Below, one piece after another: positions 51,906-53,291 of a stretch of DNA of 53,291 nt. How positions within the stretch are numbered: the first letter of the stretch is position 1; each line of letters begins with the position of its first letter. The notes beneath the pieces are model-generated. The model made no database searches and was not told the origin of the DNA. It was given only the letters and a program-made list of their open reading frames with translations. Origin of the DNA: a bacterium (GTDB lineage: Bacteria > DUMJ01); NCBI GenBank assembly GCA_012839925.1, contig DUMJ01000043.1, positions 85,023 through 138,313 of the forward strand, given 5' to 3'. Both the position numbers and the translations under genes were made by a program.

Positions 51906-53035
51906 AGGATGTTCAAAATAATCCTAACGGTTATAATGAGGAAGAGGTTTTAAAAGAAGAGAATATATACTATGCCTCCCAATGGCAGTTGATATGGTGG
52001 AAATTTAGAAGACATAAGCTGGCTATACTTGGTGGTATAGTGTTATTTTTACTCTACATATTGGCTATCTTTTGTGAATTTTTAGCACCATACAGCCCGA
52101 CTACCAGGTTTGAGGGTTATCAGAATGCACCTCCAGTTAAGATACATTTCTTTGAGAATGGCAGATTTCAGGGTCCATTTATATATGGACTTGAAAGGGA
52201 ATTAAATACTAAGACATTCCAGTGGGAATTTAAAGAGGATAATACAAAAAAATATCCCGTTAAGTTTTTTGCCAAAGGGGAAACTTATAAGCTCTGGGGG
52301 ATGTTTAACTCCGATAAACATCTCTTCACTGTAGATGGGCATCCCTTATTTCTATTTGGTTCTGATAATATGGGGAGATGTTTATTCTCGAGGAGTTTAT
52401 ATGGAGCACGTATATCACTATCTATAGGTCTGGTAGGAGTATTCCTGAGCTTTGTCCTTGGGATTGTGATAGGTGGAGTCTCAGGATACTATGGAGGTAC
52501 TGTAGATATATATATTCAGAGGATTATAGAGTTCCTCAGTTCCATTCCTACAATTCCACTTTGGATGGCTCTATCCGCTGCTTTACCCAAGGACTGGCCA
52601 GTAATAAAAACTTATTTTGCCATCACTATAATTTTATCTATTGTTGGCTGGACAGGTCTAGCCAGGGTGGTGAGGGGGAAATTATTAGCCCTCAGAGAAG
52701 AAGATTATACAATGGCGGCGAGACTTGCCGGAGCCAGTGAATGGAGGATAATAATGAGACATCTGCTTCCTTCATTTACCAGCCATCTGATAGTATCAAT
52801 CACTCTATCTATACCTGGCATGATATTAGGGGAGACATCCCTGAGCTTTTTGGGACTAGGCATGCAACCTCCTGCTGTAAGCTGGGGAGTTTTATTACAG
52901 GATGCCCAGAATATAGCTGCAGTTGCGTTATATCCCTGGAAATTACTACCTTCAATTTTTGTCATACTGACGGTGCTCTGTTTTAACTTCCTGGGAGATG
53001 GTCTGCGTGATGCGGCAGATCCCTATGCCAGGTAG
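51902..53035 (+). CDS. ABC transporter permease, OppC-like with enlarged first loop
   Basis: 377 residues, about 80-100 longer than usual OppC/DppC. The extra part (about residues 62-150) lies between helix one (LGGIVLFLLYILAIFCEFLAP) and the conserved LFGSDNMGRCLFSRSLYGARISLS, and so would face outward. It is rich in Lys, Phe and Trp (for example FQWEFKEDNTKKYPVKFF). The coupling loop ARLAGASEWRIIMRHLLPS and the ending GDGLRDAADPYAR are normal. This enlarged loop may dock the large binding protein at 48948. ATG overlaps the preceding stop. Confidence 0.9.
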   Translation: MKDVQNNPNGYNEEEVLKEENIYYASQWQLIWWKFRRHKLAILGGIVLFLLYILAIFCEFLAPYSPTTRFEGYQNAPPVKIHFFENGRFQGPFIYGLERELNTKTFQWEFKEDNTKKYPVKFFAKGETYKLWGMFNSDKHLFTVDGHPLFLFGSDNMGRCLFSRSLYGARISLSIGLVGVFLSFVLGIVIGGVSGYYGGTVDIYIQRIIEFLSSIPTIPLWMALSAALPKDWPVIKTYFAITIILSIVGWTGLARVVRGKLLALREEDYTMAARLAGASEWRIIMRHLLPSFTSHLIVSITLSIPGMILGETSLSFLGLGMQPPAVSWGVLLQDAQNIAAVALYPWKLLPSIFVILTVLCFNFLGDGLRDAADPYAR

Positions 53036-53047
53036 AGGAGGAAATTT

Positions 53048-53291
53048 ATGGAAGAAAATGGACAGGTATTATTAGAGGTTAAAAATCTAAAGACGTATTT
53101 TTTCTATGATGAGGGAACAGTTAAGGCGTTAGACGGGATTAATTTTAATATAATAAAAGGTAATACCCTTGGGGTGGTTGGCGAGTCAGGTTGTGGTAAG
53201 AGTGTTACCGCACAGTCCATCTTAAGAATACTCGGACCAAGGGGAGAGATAGTAGAAGGAGAGATACTCCTGCACAGGGATGGAGAAAGTA
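53048..53291 (+). CDS. ABC transporter ATPase, OppD-like, 3' end cut off
   Basis: 81 codons are present before the window ends. The product begins MEENGQVLLEVKNLKTYFFYD and contains the Walker A motif VVGESGCGKSVTAQSILRIL, typical of OppD/DppD. GAGGAGG at 53036-53042 precedes ATG 53048, 13 bases after the permease stop. It completes the transporter order binding protein, permease, permease, ATPase. The signature and Walker B motifs lie outside the window. Confidence 0.9.
   Translation, partial: MEENGQVLLEVKNLKTYFFYDEGTVKALDGINFNIIKGNTLGVVGESGCGKSVTAQSILRILGPRGEIVEGEILLHRDGES

Noticed and set aside
1..53291. CRISPR arrays, rRNA, tRNA genes
   Set aside because: No regularly spaced repeats and no cloverleaf or rRNA-like sequence were noticed in any intergenic stretch. 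Intergenic space is small, but a computed tRNA scan was not possible.

Overview
The window is an AT-rich, gene-dense bacterial chromosome segment. It is rich in AGA/AGG arginine and ATA isoleucine codons and carries an adenosylcobalamin-dependent ribonucleotide reductase, an Fe-S type PurF, a HerA/NurA pair, several oligopeptide-type ABC transporters and cytoplasmic beta-glycosidases. Together these suggest an anaerobic, plant-polysaccharide-using thermophile from a deep-branching lineage of the Dictyoglomota, Thermotogota or Atribacterota kind. The exact phylum cannot be resolved by eye. No rRNA, tRNA, CRISPR array or intact insertion sequence was seen.

Layout. (1) 1-6382, plus strand: end of a uroporphyrinogen-decarboxylase-family methyltransferase, a VOC enzyme, then UbiA-type prenyltransferase, DUF362, GT-C glycosyltransferase and SMR-type membrane protein (a candidate polyprenyl-phospho-sugar cassette), then a 27-codon ORF that looks like a collapsed oxidoreductase gene, then a TIM-barrel sugar isomerase. 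(2) 6414-12420, minus strand: MBL hydrolase, NfeD, FloA, a charged 65-residue protein, NurA and HerA. From FloA to HerA the genes overlap or nearly touch, joining a flotillin/protease membrane module to a DNA end-processing module. (3) 12502-18730: beta-mannosidase, a DUF4139 secreted protein, an SDH-family membrane protease, then an aldo/keto reductase overlapping a sensory-rhodopsin-transducer-family protein. (4) 18738-26244, minus strand: purCS-purQ-purL-purF-hisD-mnmA. PurC is fused to PurS, and mnmA appears to start at an AUC codon. (5) 26397-37058, minus strand: LacI regulator, substrate-binding protein, two permeases, two ATPases, GH5 and GH3: uptake and intracellular hydrolysis of beta-linked oligosaccharides. 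(6) 37222-39208: remnant of a phage early region. An apparently intact CI/LexA-like repressor with a leaderless promoter diverges from a replication gene broken by two frameshifts. (7) 39574-45994: dipeptide epimerase, adenosine-specific kinase, a Dpp-like binding protein and permeases without ATPases, and a Gfo/Idh/MocA oxidoreductase. (8) 46340-53291: NrdJ, then a divergent transporter operon with a consensus promoter and a long leader, cut at the window end.

Common regulatory features: TGn-TATAAT extended -10 promoters recur (about 5280, 11592, 17329, 38407, 39504), and each of the three binding-protein/permease junctions carries a strong hairpin, probably to make more binding protein than permease.
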